Shown: in pieces, positions 1-11,411 of the stretch
Layout of the letters: each line of letters begins with the position of its first letter
How positions within the stretch are numbered: position 1 is the stretch's first letter
Source: Oscillospiraceae bacterium
GTDB lineage: Bacteria > Bacillota > Clostridia > Oscillospirales > Oscillospiraceae
Length of the DNA: 22,151 nt
Reading direction: 5' to 3'
Assembly: GCA_016302405.1 (NCBI GenBank)
Contig: JAEDNR010000025.1
Coordinates: forward strand, 1-22,151
Made by a program: the position numbers and the translations under genes
The notes under the pieces: model-generated
Seen by the model: only the letters and a program-made list of their open reading frames with translations
What the model was told of the DNA's origin: nothing
Database searches by the model: none

Positions 1-5
1 ATAAA

Positions 6-166
6 GGCAACACCGCATAATTCGGCAAGGAAGCTCAGCGAGAGATTTTGTGCCAGTTCAAAGTTTCAAAAACGGGGGAATACTGTATGTATTTCCCGTT
101 TTTGAAACTGCAGAAATGGTGCAAAAGATCCGCTGAGATCCGCTGACGCAATTGTGCGGTGTTGCC
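6..166. mobile_element. MITE-like palindromic element with 17-bp terminal inverted repeats
   Basis: Positions 6-22 (GGCAACACCGCATAATT) are an inverted copy of 150-166, matching at 16 of 17 bases. Inside, 62-76 and 95-109 form a perfect 15-bp inverted repeat around a short centre, and the stretches between the outer and inner arms are also roughly complementary, so the whole 161 bp can fold as one imperfect hairpin. The pentamer ATAAA flanks it on both sides (1-5 and 167-171), as a target-site duplication would. There is no ORF inside. This architecture fits a non-autonomous miniature inverted-repeat element; the transposase family is not identifiable from the sequence. It lies just past the terminator of the gltBD operon, a common safe landing site. 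The window starts at its left flank, so a longer duplication cannot be checked. Confidence 0.7.
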
Positions 167-176
167 ATAAATACAT

Positions 177-233
177 AAAAACTGTCATTCCGAGAAAGTA
201 GACATCGTTCACTGGTTCGCAATGACAGTTTTT
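177..233. terminator. Bidirectional hairpin terminator after gltD
   Basis: A perfect 13-bp inverted repeat (177-189 AAAAACTGTCATT, 221-233 AATGACAGTTTTT) encloses a 31-nt loop. Read leftward, from gltD, the stem ends in a run of five T; read rightward it also ends in a T-run. It is the only terminator-like structure between the gltD stop and the MITE-like element. The long loop makes it less canonical than the other terminators in the window. Confidence 0.65.
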
Positions 234-270
234 TCAATCTGACGAAGAAGTTACTTTGACACCTCTTCTT

Positions 271-1740
271 TTACAGCATATTGGTATAGCCCATGAGGAA
301 AGAATCCACTTCCCTGGCGCAGGCACGGCCCTCCGTGATCCCCCACACCACCAGGCTCTGGCCACGGCGGCAGTCACCGGCGGCAAAGAGGTTGGTGTCC
401 GGGACACGGTAGTTTTCCGTGACCAGATTTCCCCGGTTATCCCGTTCCAGACCGAAGGCTTCCGCCACATAGCTCTCACAGCCCACAAAGCCCGCGGCAA
501 TCAAAAGAAGCTCACAGGGAAGCTCTTCCTCGCTTCCGGGGATCTCCACCATCTGCATCCGTCCGTTTTCCGTCTTCGGTTCCAGACGGACAGTACGTAC
601 CGCCCGGATGCCGCCTTCCTCATCCGTCAGAATTTCTTTTACCGTGGTCTGGTAAATTCTGGGGTCATGGCCGAATTTGGCAATTGCCTCCTGCTGGCCG
701 TAGTCTGTTTTCAGCACCCGGGGCCACTGGGGCCAGGGATTCGAGGCGGCCCGGGTAACGGGAGGCTTTCCCATCATTTCCAGCTGGGTCACACTGGCGC
801 AGCCCTGCCGGATCGCGGTGCCCACGCAGTCGTTGCCGGTGTCGCCGCCGCCCACAATAATAACACGCTTGTTTTCTGCGGTGATGGCAAACGCTTCCGA
901 TTCCCCGATCACCTTTTTTGTGGCCGCTGTCAGGTAATCCACAGCGAAATGTACCCCTGCCGCCTCCCTGCCGGGAACCGCAAGATTCCTGGGGGTTTTG
1001 GAGCCGCAGCACAGAACCACTGCATCGAATTCCTCCGTAAGCGCCTGCGCGGGTACATCCACGCCCACGTTGGTATTCACCCGGAATTCCACGCCTTCTT
1101 CTTCCATAAGAGCGACCCGACGGGCAACCACCTTTTTGTCCAGTTTCATATTGGGGATGCCGAACATCATCAGGCCTCCGGGGCGGCTCTCCCGCTCAAA
1201 CACCGTCACCTGGTGGCCCCGGTGGTTCAGCTGGTCGGCAACCGCCAGGCCGGAGGGGCCGGAGCCTACCACCGCCACCCGTTTTCCACTGCGCACCGGC
1301 GGAATCCGGGGCACCACCCATCCATTTTGAAAGCCGGTTTCGATCACAGCCAGCTCGTTGTTATTTACCGTCACACTGTCCCCGTTCATGCCGCAGGTAC
1401 AGGCCGCCTCGCAAAGCGCGGGGCATACCCGCCCGGTAAACTCCGGGAAATTATTGGTTTTGGTAAGCCGGGACAGGGCCTCCCGCCAGTTGCCGTTGTA
1501 GATCTCGTCATTCCACTCCGGGATCAGGTTGTGCAGGGGGCAGCCGCTGTATCCGCCGCCGAAATTGACCCCGGACTGGCAGAACGGCACGCCGCAGTTC
1601 ATGCATCGGGCCGCCTGAATTCTCCGCTCCCCGGGTTCCAGACCGGGATGGAACTCTTCAAAGTTCCCGATCCGTTCCAGAGGGTCCGCGGAAGGGTTGA
1701 CCTTGCGGGTATATTCCAAAAAACCGGTAGGTTTTCCCAT
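271..1740 (-). CDS. gltD: Glutamate synthase (NADPH) small (beta) subunit
   Basis: This 489-residue flavoprotein supplies electrons from NADPH to the GltB subunit, which makes glutamate from glutamine and 2-oxoglutarate in the cytoplasm. Visible features: N-terminal cysteine clusters for 4Fe-4S centres (C46, C49, C54 and C106, C110, C114), an FAD Rossmann motif GSGPSG at 159-164, a second dinucleotide motif GGGDTGND for NADPH in the C-terminal half, and a GDCRRGQSLVVWGITEGR segment near the end that closes the FAD site. The start at 1740 is chosen because TAAGGAGGG lies just upstream with normal spacing; a longer in-frame reading begins inside gltB and lacks this. Thirteen bases separate it from the gltB stop, and the Shine-Dalgarno overlaps that stop codon, so the two are likely translationally coupled. 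It is the last gene of the amt-asnB-gltB-gltD transcript. Length and motifs are normal for the family. Confidence 0.96.
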   Translation of the reverse strand: MGKPTGFLEYTRKVNPSADPLERIGNFEEFHPGLEPGERRIQAARCMNCGVPFCQSGVNFGGGYSGCPLHNLIPEWNDEIYNGNWREALSRLTKTNNFPEFTGRVCPALCEAACTCGMNGDSVTVNNNELAVIETGFQNGWVVPRIPPVRSGKRVAVVGSGPSGLAVADQLNHRGHQVTVFERESRPGGLMMFGIPNMKLDKKVVARRVALMEEEGVEFRVNTNVGVDVPAQALTEEFDAVVLCCGSKTPRNLAVPGREAAGVHFAVDYLTAATKKVIGESEAFAITAENKRVIIVGGGDTGNDCVGTAIRQGCASVTQLEMMGKPPVTRAASNPWPQWPRVLKTDYGQQEAIAKFGHDPRIYQTTVKEILTDEEGGIRAVRTVRLEPKTENGRMQMVEIPGSEEELPCELLLIAAGFVGCESYVAEAFGLERDNRGNLVTENYRVPDTNLFAAGDCRRGQSLVVWGITEGRACAREVDSFLMGYTNML

Positions 1741-1753
1741 TGTGTTTCCCTCC

Positions 1754-6247
<4,494 letters not shown>

Positions 6248-6280
6248 ACGAACCTCCCGGCATTCGTTTCCTGCCGTCCA

Positions 6281-7855
6281 TTATTTTCCGCTGTCACCGT
6301 AGTTGGCAAGGACCCGGGCGGAGGGGTCAGTGACATTGCAGCCTTCCCACGCTTTATTGGGCATCCAGAAATCCGCTACCATTTCCGCCTGGCCGGGGTA
6401 AAAGGTTTCAAACAGCTCCCGGTACAGCAGGCTCTCCTTGGTAAAGGGCTGGGCAAAGGTGTACTGCTTCCGCTTTTCTTCATAGGCTTCATCGGTGTAG
6501 ACAGTCTCGGCGTATTCCTTCAGGTCATCCACCATGGAGTGGCCCACCGCGTCGGAGAAAGCCGCCTTTTCCCGCATGAGAATGTCCCAGGGCAGATAAT
6601 CTCCCTCAAAGGCATGCCGCAGCAGGTATTTGCCCTTGCCGTAGGTGTTCATCTTCATTGCCGGATCCAGGGCCATCACGTAGGAAACAAAGTCCAGATC
6701 GCCAAAAGGAACTCTGGCTTCCAGAGAGTTGACGCTGATACACCGGTCCGCCCGGAGCACATCGTACATGTGCAGCTCCCGGATCCGCTTTTCCGCTTCT
6801 TTCTGGAATTCTGCCGGACTGGGGGCAAAATCCGTATACTTGTAGCCGAACAGCTCGTCAGAGATCTCTCCGGTGAGAAGCACCCGCAGATCCGTATGCT
6901 CATGAATGAATTTGCACACCAGATACATACCGATGGAGGCCCGGATGGTGGTAATATCATAAGTGCCCAGAAGCTTTACCACATCGGGCAGGGCTTCCAG
7001 CACATCCTTTTTCGAAATAATAACCTCGGTGTGATCGGCACCGATGAAGTCCGCCACCTCCTTGGCGTATTTCAGGTCAATGGCGTCAATATCCATACCG
7101 ATGGAGAAGGTTTTGATGGGCTTTCGGAGCTTCTTTGCCGCCACAGCGCAGACCAGACTGGAATCCAGGCCGCCGGACAGGAGGAAGCCTACGGGGGCAT
7201 CCGCGTCCAGCCGCTTCTCAATGCCTGCGGTCAGCTTCTCCCGGATCTTCCCGCAGGCGGTTTCCAGATCGTCATGGCACACAGAATCGGGCTTACTGAT
7301 ATTCCGGTAGCAGATAAATTCCCCATCCCGGTAGTAATGTCCGGGCGGGAAAGGCAGAATTTTTTCGCACAGCCCCACCAGGTTCTTTGCTTCGCTGGCA
7401 AAAATGATTTTCCCGTCAGACAGATACCCATAGTAAAGAGGCCGGATGCCGATGGGATCCCGGGCCGCGATCAGGCTCTCTCCGTCATACAGGATAAGGG
7501 CAAATTCCGCGTCCAGACGGGCAAACATATCTGTGCCGTATTCTTCATACAGCGGCAGCAGAAGTTCGCAGTCGGAGTCTCCGGCAAACCGATAGCCCTT
7601 TGCTTCCAGCTCTTTTTTTATTTTCCGGAACCCGTAAATTTCCCCATTGCACACAACTGCCCGGCTGCTCCGGACAAAGGGCTGCATGCCCCTTTCATCC
7701 AGTCCCATAATGGACAGCCGGTGAAATCCCAGAAAACCCGGATTCAGTGGGAGCATCCGGGTCATATCCGGACCTCTCGTCTTGGTTGCATCGAAATACG
7801 GACGCACCTCCTGGGCGGTAATTGCTGTTCCGATATATCCGATAATTGAACACAT
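6281..7855 (-). CDS. asnB: Asparagine synthetase B (glutamine-hydrolysing)
   Basis: This 524-residue cytoplasmic enzyme makes asparagine from aspartate, ATP and glutamine. Cys2, directly after the initiator Met, is the Ntn-type glutaminase nucleophile, followed by the RGPD (28-31) and NGEIYG (70-75) motifs of the glutaminase domain. The synthetase domain carries the PP-loop SGGLDSS (227-233) and a LTGEISDELFGYKY segment typical of AsnB. The usual His before RGPD is Thr here, a mild departure. Length is near that of E. coli AsnB (about 550). The start is supported by GGGGGA upstream of ATG 7855. It lies 78 nt downstream of the Amt-P-II gene, with a terminator-like hairpin in that gap, and 33 nt upstream of gltB. 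Placement with gltBD means glutamine consumption for both Glu and Asn is co-controlled. Confidence 0.95.
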   Translation of the reverse strand: MCSIIGYIGTAITAQEVRPYFDATKTRGPDMTRMLPLNPGFLGFHRLSIMGLDERGMQPFVRSSRAVVCNGEIYGFRKIKKELEAKGYRFAGDSDCELLLPLYEEYGTDMFARLDAEFALILYDGESLIAARDPIGIRPLYYGYLSDGKIIFASEAKNLVGLCEKILPFPPGHYYRDGEFICYRNISKPDSVCHDDLETACGKIREKLTAGIEKRLDADAPVGFLLSGGLDSSLVCAVAAKKLRKPIKTFSIGMDIDAIDLKYAKEVADFIGADHTEVIISKKDVLEALPDVVKLLGTYDITTIRASIGMYLVCKFIHEHTDLRVLLTGEISDELFGYKYTDFAPSPAEFQKEAEKRIRELHMYDVLRADRCISVNSLEARVPFGDLDFVSYVMALDPAMKMNTYGKGKYLLRHAFEGDYLPWDILMREKAAFSDAVGHSMVDDLKEYAETVYTDEAYEEKRKQYTFAQPFTKESLLYRELFETFYPGQAEMVADFWMPNKAWEGCNVTDPSARVLANYGDSGK

Positions 7856-7871
7856 AATACTTCCCCCTGTT

Positions 7872-7915
7872 AAAAAAGCACCTGGCTCCCCGACGGGAAT
7901 CCGCCGGGGAGTGGT
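7872..7915 (-). terminator. Intercistronic terminator or attenuator between amt and asnB
   Basis: Read leftward, an 11-bp stem (7911-7901 with 7896-7886, one G-U, tetraloop ATTC) is extended by ACC/GGT pairing (7915-7913 with 7882-7880) across a small internal loop, and ends in six T at 7877-7872. It lies inside the presumed operon, between the Amt-P-II stop and the asnB ribosome site. Partial termination here would give more channel/sensor transcript than synthetase transcript. No competing antiterminator fold was found. Confidence 0.65.
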
Positions 7916-7933
7916 ATTTGTTTTATTTTTCTT

Positions 7934-9685
7934 TTATTCTACATCCTGCAATGCGTCGTAGCCCTCTTCACCGGTACGAACCTTTACCACATTTTCCACA
8001 TCATAGACAAAGATCTTTCCGTCGCCGATATGCCCTGTGTAAAGCACCCGCTTGGCAGTGTCGATGACCTGGGCAACCGGCACCTTGCTCACAACAATAT
8101 CCACCTGGATCTTGGGAAGCAGGGTCGCCTCCACCTCAACACCACGGTAGTACTCCGGAACGCCCTTCTGAACGCCGCAGCCAAGGACATGGGACACTGT
8201 CATTCCGGTAATCCCAATGGCAAGCATGGCTTCTTTCAATGCTTCCAGACGGGCTTCCTTGCAGATGATCTCGACCTTCGTCATCTTCACACCGCCGGAA
8301 GCCGGTTCCCGGAATTCCGGTACCCGCTTGACCTCCACGGCCTCCGCGGGAGGAACATCTCCGGTAACCGCAACAACCGCATCGTCATATACCGGTTCCG
8401 GCAGCATTGCCATGCCAGCGTAGGCGCTGGTAAGACCGTGCTCCGTAGCGTCCAGGCCGCCAATTTCTTCTTCCGCGCTTACCCGCAGACCAAAGACCTT
8501 GCGGATCACAAGGAAGGTTGCCGTGATGGTCACCGCGGCCCAGGCAGCGACAGATACAAAGCCCAGCAGCTGCAGTCCCATCAGCTCAAAGCCGCCGCCG
8601 TAGAACAGGCCCTTCAGCTCCTTGCCGGCAGCATTGGCAATGCTGTAGCCCGGTGCGGTGGGGGTAGCGAACAGGCCAACCGCCAGCGTGCCCCAGATGC
8701 CGTTCATGCAGTGGACCGCCACAGCGCCCACAGGATCGTCAACATGAAGCTTGTAGTCCAGCAGCCACACACCGAACACCACCAGGACACCGGCTACACC
8801 GCCAATCACAATAGAACCCAGCGCGTCCGTCACATCACAGGGAGCGGTGATCGCTACCAGACCCGCAAGCGACGCGTTCAGGCACATGGACACATCGGGC
8901 TTTCCGTACTTGACCCAGGTAAAGATCATGCACACCACCGTAGCAACAGCGGGAGCAATGGTCGTGGTCAGGAAGATGGACGCCAGCTGATCCAGGCTGG
9001 TGGCCGCCGCGCCGTTGAAGCCGTACCAGCCCAGCCAGAGGATGAACACACCCAGGCAGCCAATGGGCAGGTTATGGCCGGGGAACGCCCGGATCTTTAC
9101 GATCTTCCCGCTTTCATCCTTCTGGAATTTGCCAATCCGGGGTCCTAAGAGCTTCGCGCCGATGAGAGCGGAGATGCCGCCAACCATGTGGATGGCACAG
9201 GACCCGGCAAAATCGTGGAACCCAAGCTGTGCCAGCCAGCCGCCGCCCCAGATCCAGTGGGCCTCGATGGGGTAAATGAGGGCGGAAATCACACCGGAAT
9301 ATACACAGTAGGACAGGAACTTGGTCCGCTCCGCCATGGCGCCGGAGACGATGGTCGCGGTCGTCGCACAGAACACCAGATTGAAAACGAAATTGGACCA
9401 GTCAAAACTTTCATAGGCCGTAAAAATGTCGAAGCCGGGCTTTCCGATAAAGCCCACCAGGTCCTCGCCCAGCAGAAGCCCGAATCCAATGAGAATAAAG
9501 GCTACAGTGCCGATGCAGAAGTCCATCAGGTTCTTCATCAGAATATTACCCGCGTTCTTCGCTCTGGTAAAGCCGGTTTCCACCATCGCGAAGCCCGCCT
9601 GCATCCAGAAAACCAGGGCCGCGCCGATGAGGAACCAGATGCCGAACATTTCCCCGTGCAAGGTGTCAAGAATCGTGGTCTCCAT
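7934..9685 (-). CDS. amt: Ammonium transporter (Amt) with fused C-terminal P-II signalling domain
   Basis: This 583-residue inner-membrane protein has an Amt channel of about 11 membrane spans (1-390) including D158, the pore His pair H166 and H325, and an AVHCMNGIWGTL segment. After the cytoplasmic RVSAEEEIGGLD tail and a linker (about 395-466), a complete P-II (GlnK/GlnB) domain runs from 467 to 583 with GITGMTV, GVQKG, the T-loop PEYYRGVEVE, TGHIGDGKIFV and RTGEE. In most bacteria GlnK is a separate protein that plugs Amt; here the sensor is covalently attached. The T-loop tyrosine that is uridylylated in enterobacteria (Tyr51) aligns with Val518, whereas Tyr46 is kept, so control is expected through ATP/ADP and 2-oxoglutarate rather than uridylylation. 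Start: GGGAGGA upstream of ATG 9685. First gene of the leftward operon, behind a long structured leader. Confidence 0.95.
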   Translation of the reverse strand: METTILDTLHGEMFGIWFLIGAALVFWMQAGFAMVETGFTRAKNAGNILMKNLMDFCIGTVAFILIGFGLLLGEDLVGFIGKPGFDIFTAYESFDWSNFVFNLVFCATTATIVSGAMAERTKFLSYCVYSGVISALIYPIEAHWIWGGGWLAQLGFHDFAGSCAIHMVGGISALIGAKLLGPRIGKFQKDESGKIVKIRAFPGHNLPIGCLGVFILWLGWYGFNGAAATSLDQLASIFLTTTIAPAVATVVCMIFTWVKYGKPDVSMCLNASLAGLVAITAPCDVTDALGSIVIGGVAGVLVVFGVWLLDYKLHVDDPVGAVAVHCMNGIWGTLAVGLFATPTAPGYSIANAAGKELKGLFYGGGFELMGLQLLGFVSVAAWAAVTITATFLVIRKVFGLRVSAEEEIGGLDATEHGLTSAYAGMAMLPEPVYDDAVVAVTGDVPPAEAVEVKRVPEFREPASGGVKMTKVEIICKEARLEALKEAMLAIGITGMTVSHVLGCGVQKGVPEYYRGVEVEATLLPKIQVDIVVSKVPVAQVIDTAKRVLYTGHIGDGKIFVYDVENVVKVRTGEEGYDALQDVE

Positions 9686-9706
9686 AATTTCTTCCTCCCG
9701 TTTCTG

Positions 9707-9862
9707 ATACTACTATTCAATGAAAACTTCACAATCTTTCCGGTCTCATTTGCGGAAACCTGCGTTGCCTGATTTGCTGGCCGTCACCCCAGCTGCACGT
9801 CGCCTTGTTTTCTACAAATGATTCTCGGCGTTCCTTGTGAACTTTTAACCAAATAGTAGTAT
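9707..9862 (-). ncRNA. Structured leader RNA domain of unknown class
   Basis: The ends are a perfect 11-bp inverted repeat (9862-9852 ATACTACTATT with 9717-9707 AATAGTAGTAT). On the amt-sense strand pairing continues inward through U-G, G-U, G-U and U-A pairs and then AAAAGTTCACAA with TTGTGAAGTTTT (11 of 12), giving a stem of about 28 positions. Inside are smaller hairpins: CGCC/GGCG enclosing TTGT/ACAA, GCTGG/CCAGC (8-nt loop), and two mutually exclusive ones, GGTTTC/GAGACC and TTTCCG/CGGAAA. The wobble pairs would be mismatches on the other strand, which argues for a leftward RNA rather than a DNA element. The stem closes 8 nt before the Shine-Dalgarno, so translational control of amt is possible. 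I could not match it to a riboswitch class I know; a transposed palindrome is the main alternative. Confidence 0.5.
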
Positions 9863-9868
9863 AAAAAT

Positions 9869-9952
9869 AAAAAAAGCGGCAAGCAGCGTTTATGGGTCCC
9901 CCATAAATGACATCCTTGTCGTTTCTTAAAAACTCTTTATGCAGCCTGCGGC
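9869..9952 (-). terminator. Leader terminator upstream of amt, candidate antitermination target
   Basis: Read leftward, GCCGCAGGCTGC (9952-9941) can pair with GCTGCTTGCCGC (9887-9876): 10 of 12 positions, including one G-U. The 3' arm is followed at once by seven T (9875-9869) and then ATTTTT. Between the arms lies the hexaloop element and a perfect 8-bp hairpin TTTATGGG/CCCATAAA (9907-9900 with 9896-9889). The 5' arm can instead fold on itself (AGCC-GCA-GGCT), which would disable the long stem. The position, between promoter and gene, fits a conditional terminator. Confidence 0.6.
9905..9940 (-). promoter_or_regulatory. Candidate ANTAR-protein RNA target (two hexaloops)
   Basis: ANTAR antiterminators are known to bind two successive stem-loops with six-base loops having A at position 1 and G at position 4. 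Here loop AAGGAT (9917-9912) sits on stem AAACGAC/GTCATTT (9924-9918 with 9911-9905, one C-A mismatch), and upstream loop AGAGTT (9936-9931) sits on a weak A-T stem. Both loops have A1 and G4, and 13 nt separate them. The downstream stem shares bases 9907-9905 with the terminator-region hairpin, so the two folds compete. The first stem is poor, which lowers confidence. An ANTAR gene lies less than 2 kb away. Confidence 0.5.
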
Positions 9953-9965
9953 TTTGTTTGGGCAT

Positions 9966-9994
9966 ATATTACTGCGGCAGTTTTGCAATGTCAA
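9966..9994 (-). promoter_or_regulatory. Promoter of the amt-asnB-gltBD operon
   Basis: On the minus strand a perfect -35 TTGACA (9994-9989), a 17-nt spacer and -10 TAATAT (9971-9966) form a near-consensus sigma-A promoter. Expected start about 9959. Such a strong promoter fits control after initiation, by the leader. Confidence 0.85.
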
Positions 9995-10004
9995 CACATT
10001 TTTC

Positions 10005-10019
10005 TTGCAAAATTTGCAA
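10005..10019. promoter_or_regulatory. Palindromic operator candidate between the divergent promoters
   Basis: TTGCAAAATTTGCAA is a perfect 7+1+7 palindrome 10 nt upstream of the amt -35 box. The half-site TTGCAA recurs at 9983-9988, inside the amt promoter spacer, and at 10067-10072, about 20 nt upstream of the glnA -35. Four copies in 90 bp suggest a shared regulator binding site, but I do not recognise the protein; AT-rich composition could produce some copies by chance. Confidence 0.45.
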
Positions 10020-10091
10020 TTTGTTAAAACACACATGGGATTATTTGCAGCCGTGGAGAATGTTTGTTGCAATTTCACAAAGAAAAAATGA

Positions 10092-10121
10092 TTGACAGGG
10101 GGACGGGCGCAAGGGTATAAT
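10092..10121 (+). promoter_or_regulatory. Promoter of glnA and the ANTAR gene
   Basis: TTGACA (10092-10097), an 18-nt spacer and TATAAT (10116-10121), both boxes consensus. The expected leader is about 70 nt, with only weak hairpins (GACC/GGTC at 10135-10149 and CCC/GGG around a T-run at 10154-10167) and no A1/G4 hexaloop pair, so glnA itself does not look antitermination-controlled. Confidence 0.85.
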
Positions 10122-10198
10122 TTCCTTATCAAATGACCATTTTCCGGTCTTTTCCCGTTTTTTTGGGCAAGCACAATGGGTTGTAGAGGAGAATCGCT

Positions 10199-11395
10199 AT
10201 GCTGTATACCGAGCAGGACATCTTTGATTATATTGAGCAGGAGGATGTGAAGTTTATCCGCCTGGCTTTCTGCGACCCCAGCGGGCGACAGAAGAATATT
10301 TCCATTATGCCCCAGGAGCTGCCCCGTGCCTTTTCCCAGGGAATATCCTTCGATGCTTCCGCAATCCCCGGTTTCGGCTGCGCGGTAAATTCGGATCTGT
10401 TCCTTTTCCCCATCCCCTCCACCCTTTCGGTGCTGCCCTGGCGGCCCTCCACTGGCAAGGTGGTGCGGATGTTCTGCCGGATTAAGCATCCCGACGGGAC
10501 CCCCTTCTCCCTGGACAGCCGGTGGATTCTGGAAAGGGCAGTAAAAGCAGCGTCAGAGCAGGGGCTTTCCCTGTTCTTCGGTTCCGAGTTTGAATTCTAT
10601 CTGTTCAAAACCGACGAGTCCGGCGCTCCCACCAAGGAACCCTTCGACCACGCGGGATACATGGATGTGGCCCCGGAGGACAAGGGGGAAAATGTCCGGC
10701 GGGAAATCTGTCTGACTCTGGAAAGCATGGGGATTCTGCCCGAGCGGTCCCATCATGAGGAGGGCCCCGGCCAGAATGAGATCGATTTCCGTTACGCCGA
10801 TGCCCTGGCGGCCGCGGACAATGCCATCCACTTCCAGTCCGTTGTAAAGGCGGTAGCCCAGGGAAACGGTTTGTACGCGGACTTTTCTCCCAAGCCCATT
10901 CCCGGAGAAAGCGGAAATGGCATGCACATCAATATTTCCGTCAAAGCCCGGGACGGACGGGACGTTGCCCCCGGCTTTATGGCAGGCATCCTTGCCCATA
11001 TCCGGGAGATCACCGCCTACCTCAATCCCACGGAGGACTCCTACCGCCGTCTGGGGGAAAAGAAAGCCCCCCGGTACATCACCTGGTCCCCGGAAAACCG
11101 CTCCCAGCTGATCCGCATTCCCGCCGCTCAGGGGGAATACCGGCGGATGGAACTTAGATCTCCTGATCCCACGGCCAATCCCTATCTTGCCTACGCCCTG
11201 CTGATCTATGCCGGGCTGGACGGCATTCAGAAGGGAATGACACCGCCTCCACCTACCAATCTGGACCTATACGCGGCGGACAGTCTGGTTCTCGACCGGC
11301 TGGAAACTCTGCCGGCCACCCTGGCCCAGGCCCGGAAAGCCGCGGCGGAAAGCCCCTTTGTGCAATCCGTCCTGCCGGAAATGATGCAGTTCTGA
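10199..11395 (+). CDS. glnA: Type I glutamine synthetase, short divergent form
   Basis: Makes glutamine from glutamate, ammonia and ATP in the cytoplasm. The 398 residues carry the GS fold: beta-grasp domain (about 15-100) and catalytic domain with GSEFEF (128-133; E130, E132), HHEEGPGQNE (185-194), GMHINIS (H243), NRSQLIRIP (R301) and RMELRSPDP (E318, R320). Three departures are visible. The protein stops about 35 residues before the end of Bacillus GlnA, lacking the C-terminal tail that locks the two hexamer rings. The active-site flap Glu of the usual YEAP motif is Lys289 (EKKAP). The position of Bacillus Arg62, used in feedback inhibition, is Cys61. There is no adenylylation tyrosine loop. 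Start: AGAGGAG 8 nt upstream of ATG. It is followed after 16 nt by the ANTAR gene. Probably an active GS, but a GS-like paralogue with altered regulation is possible. Confidence 0.88.
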   Translation: MLYTEQDIFDYIEQEDVKFIRLAFCDPSGRQKNISIMPQELPRAFSQGISFDASAIPGFGCAVNSDLFLFPIPSTLSVLPWRPSTGKVVRMFCRIKHPDGTPFSLDSRWILERAVKAASEQGLSLFFGSEFEFYLFKTDESGAPTKEPFDHAGYMDVAPEDKGENVRREICLTLESMGILPERSHHEEGPGQNEIDFRYADALAAADNAIHFQSVVKAVAQGNGLYADFSPKPIPGESGNGMHINISVKARDGRDVAPGFMAGILAHIREITAYLNPTEDSYRRLGEKKAPRYITWSPENRSQLIRIPAAQGEYRRMELRSPDPTANPYLAYALLIYAGLDGIQKGMTPPPPTNLDLYAADSLVLDRLETLPATLAQARKAAAESPFVQSVLPEMMQF

Positions 11396-11411
11396 AAGAG
11401 AGGAAATGCCA

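Larger units (their letters stand above)
9686..9959 (-). promoter_or_regulatory. Long 5' leader of the amt-asnB-gltBD transcript
   Basis: From the predicted start point near 9959 to the amt ATG is about 275 nt without a convincing gene. It has two parts: a two-hairpin ANTAR-like site with a terminator (9869-9952), and a separate folded domain (9707-9862). The Shine-Dalgarno GGGAGGA is at 9693-9699. One open frame crosses the region, but it starts upstream of the predicted transcription start and reads through the U-tract, so it is rejected as coding. Confidence 0.7.

Noticed and set aside
9780..9850. Glutamine (glnA-type) or c-di-AMP riboswitch in the amt leader
   Set aside because: GTTCA and GGAACGC occur, but only five bases apart instead of enclosing the conserved core; GGGGGACCCA and GGGGTGA resemble c-di-AMP fragments but the rest of that core is missing.
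9729..9965. A 78-codon leftward frame across the amt leader, possible leader peptide
   Set aside because: Its ATG is upstream of the predicted transcription start, adjacent to the -10 box, and it reads through the terminator U-tract and the structured domain without a ribosome site.
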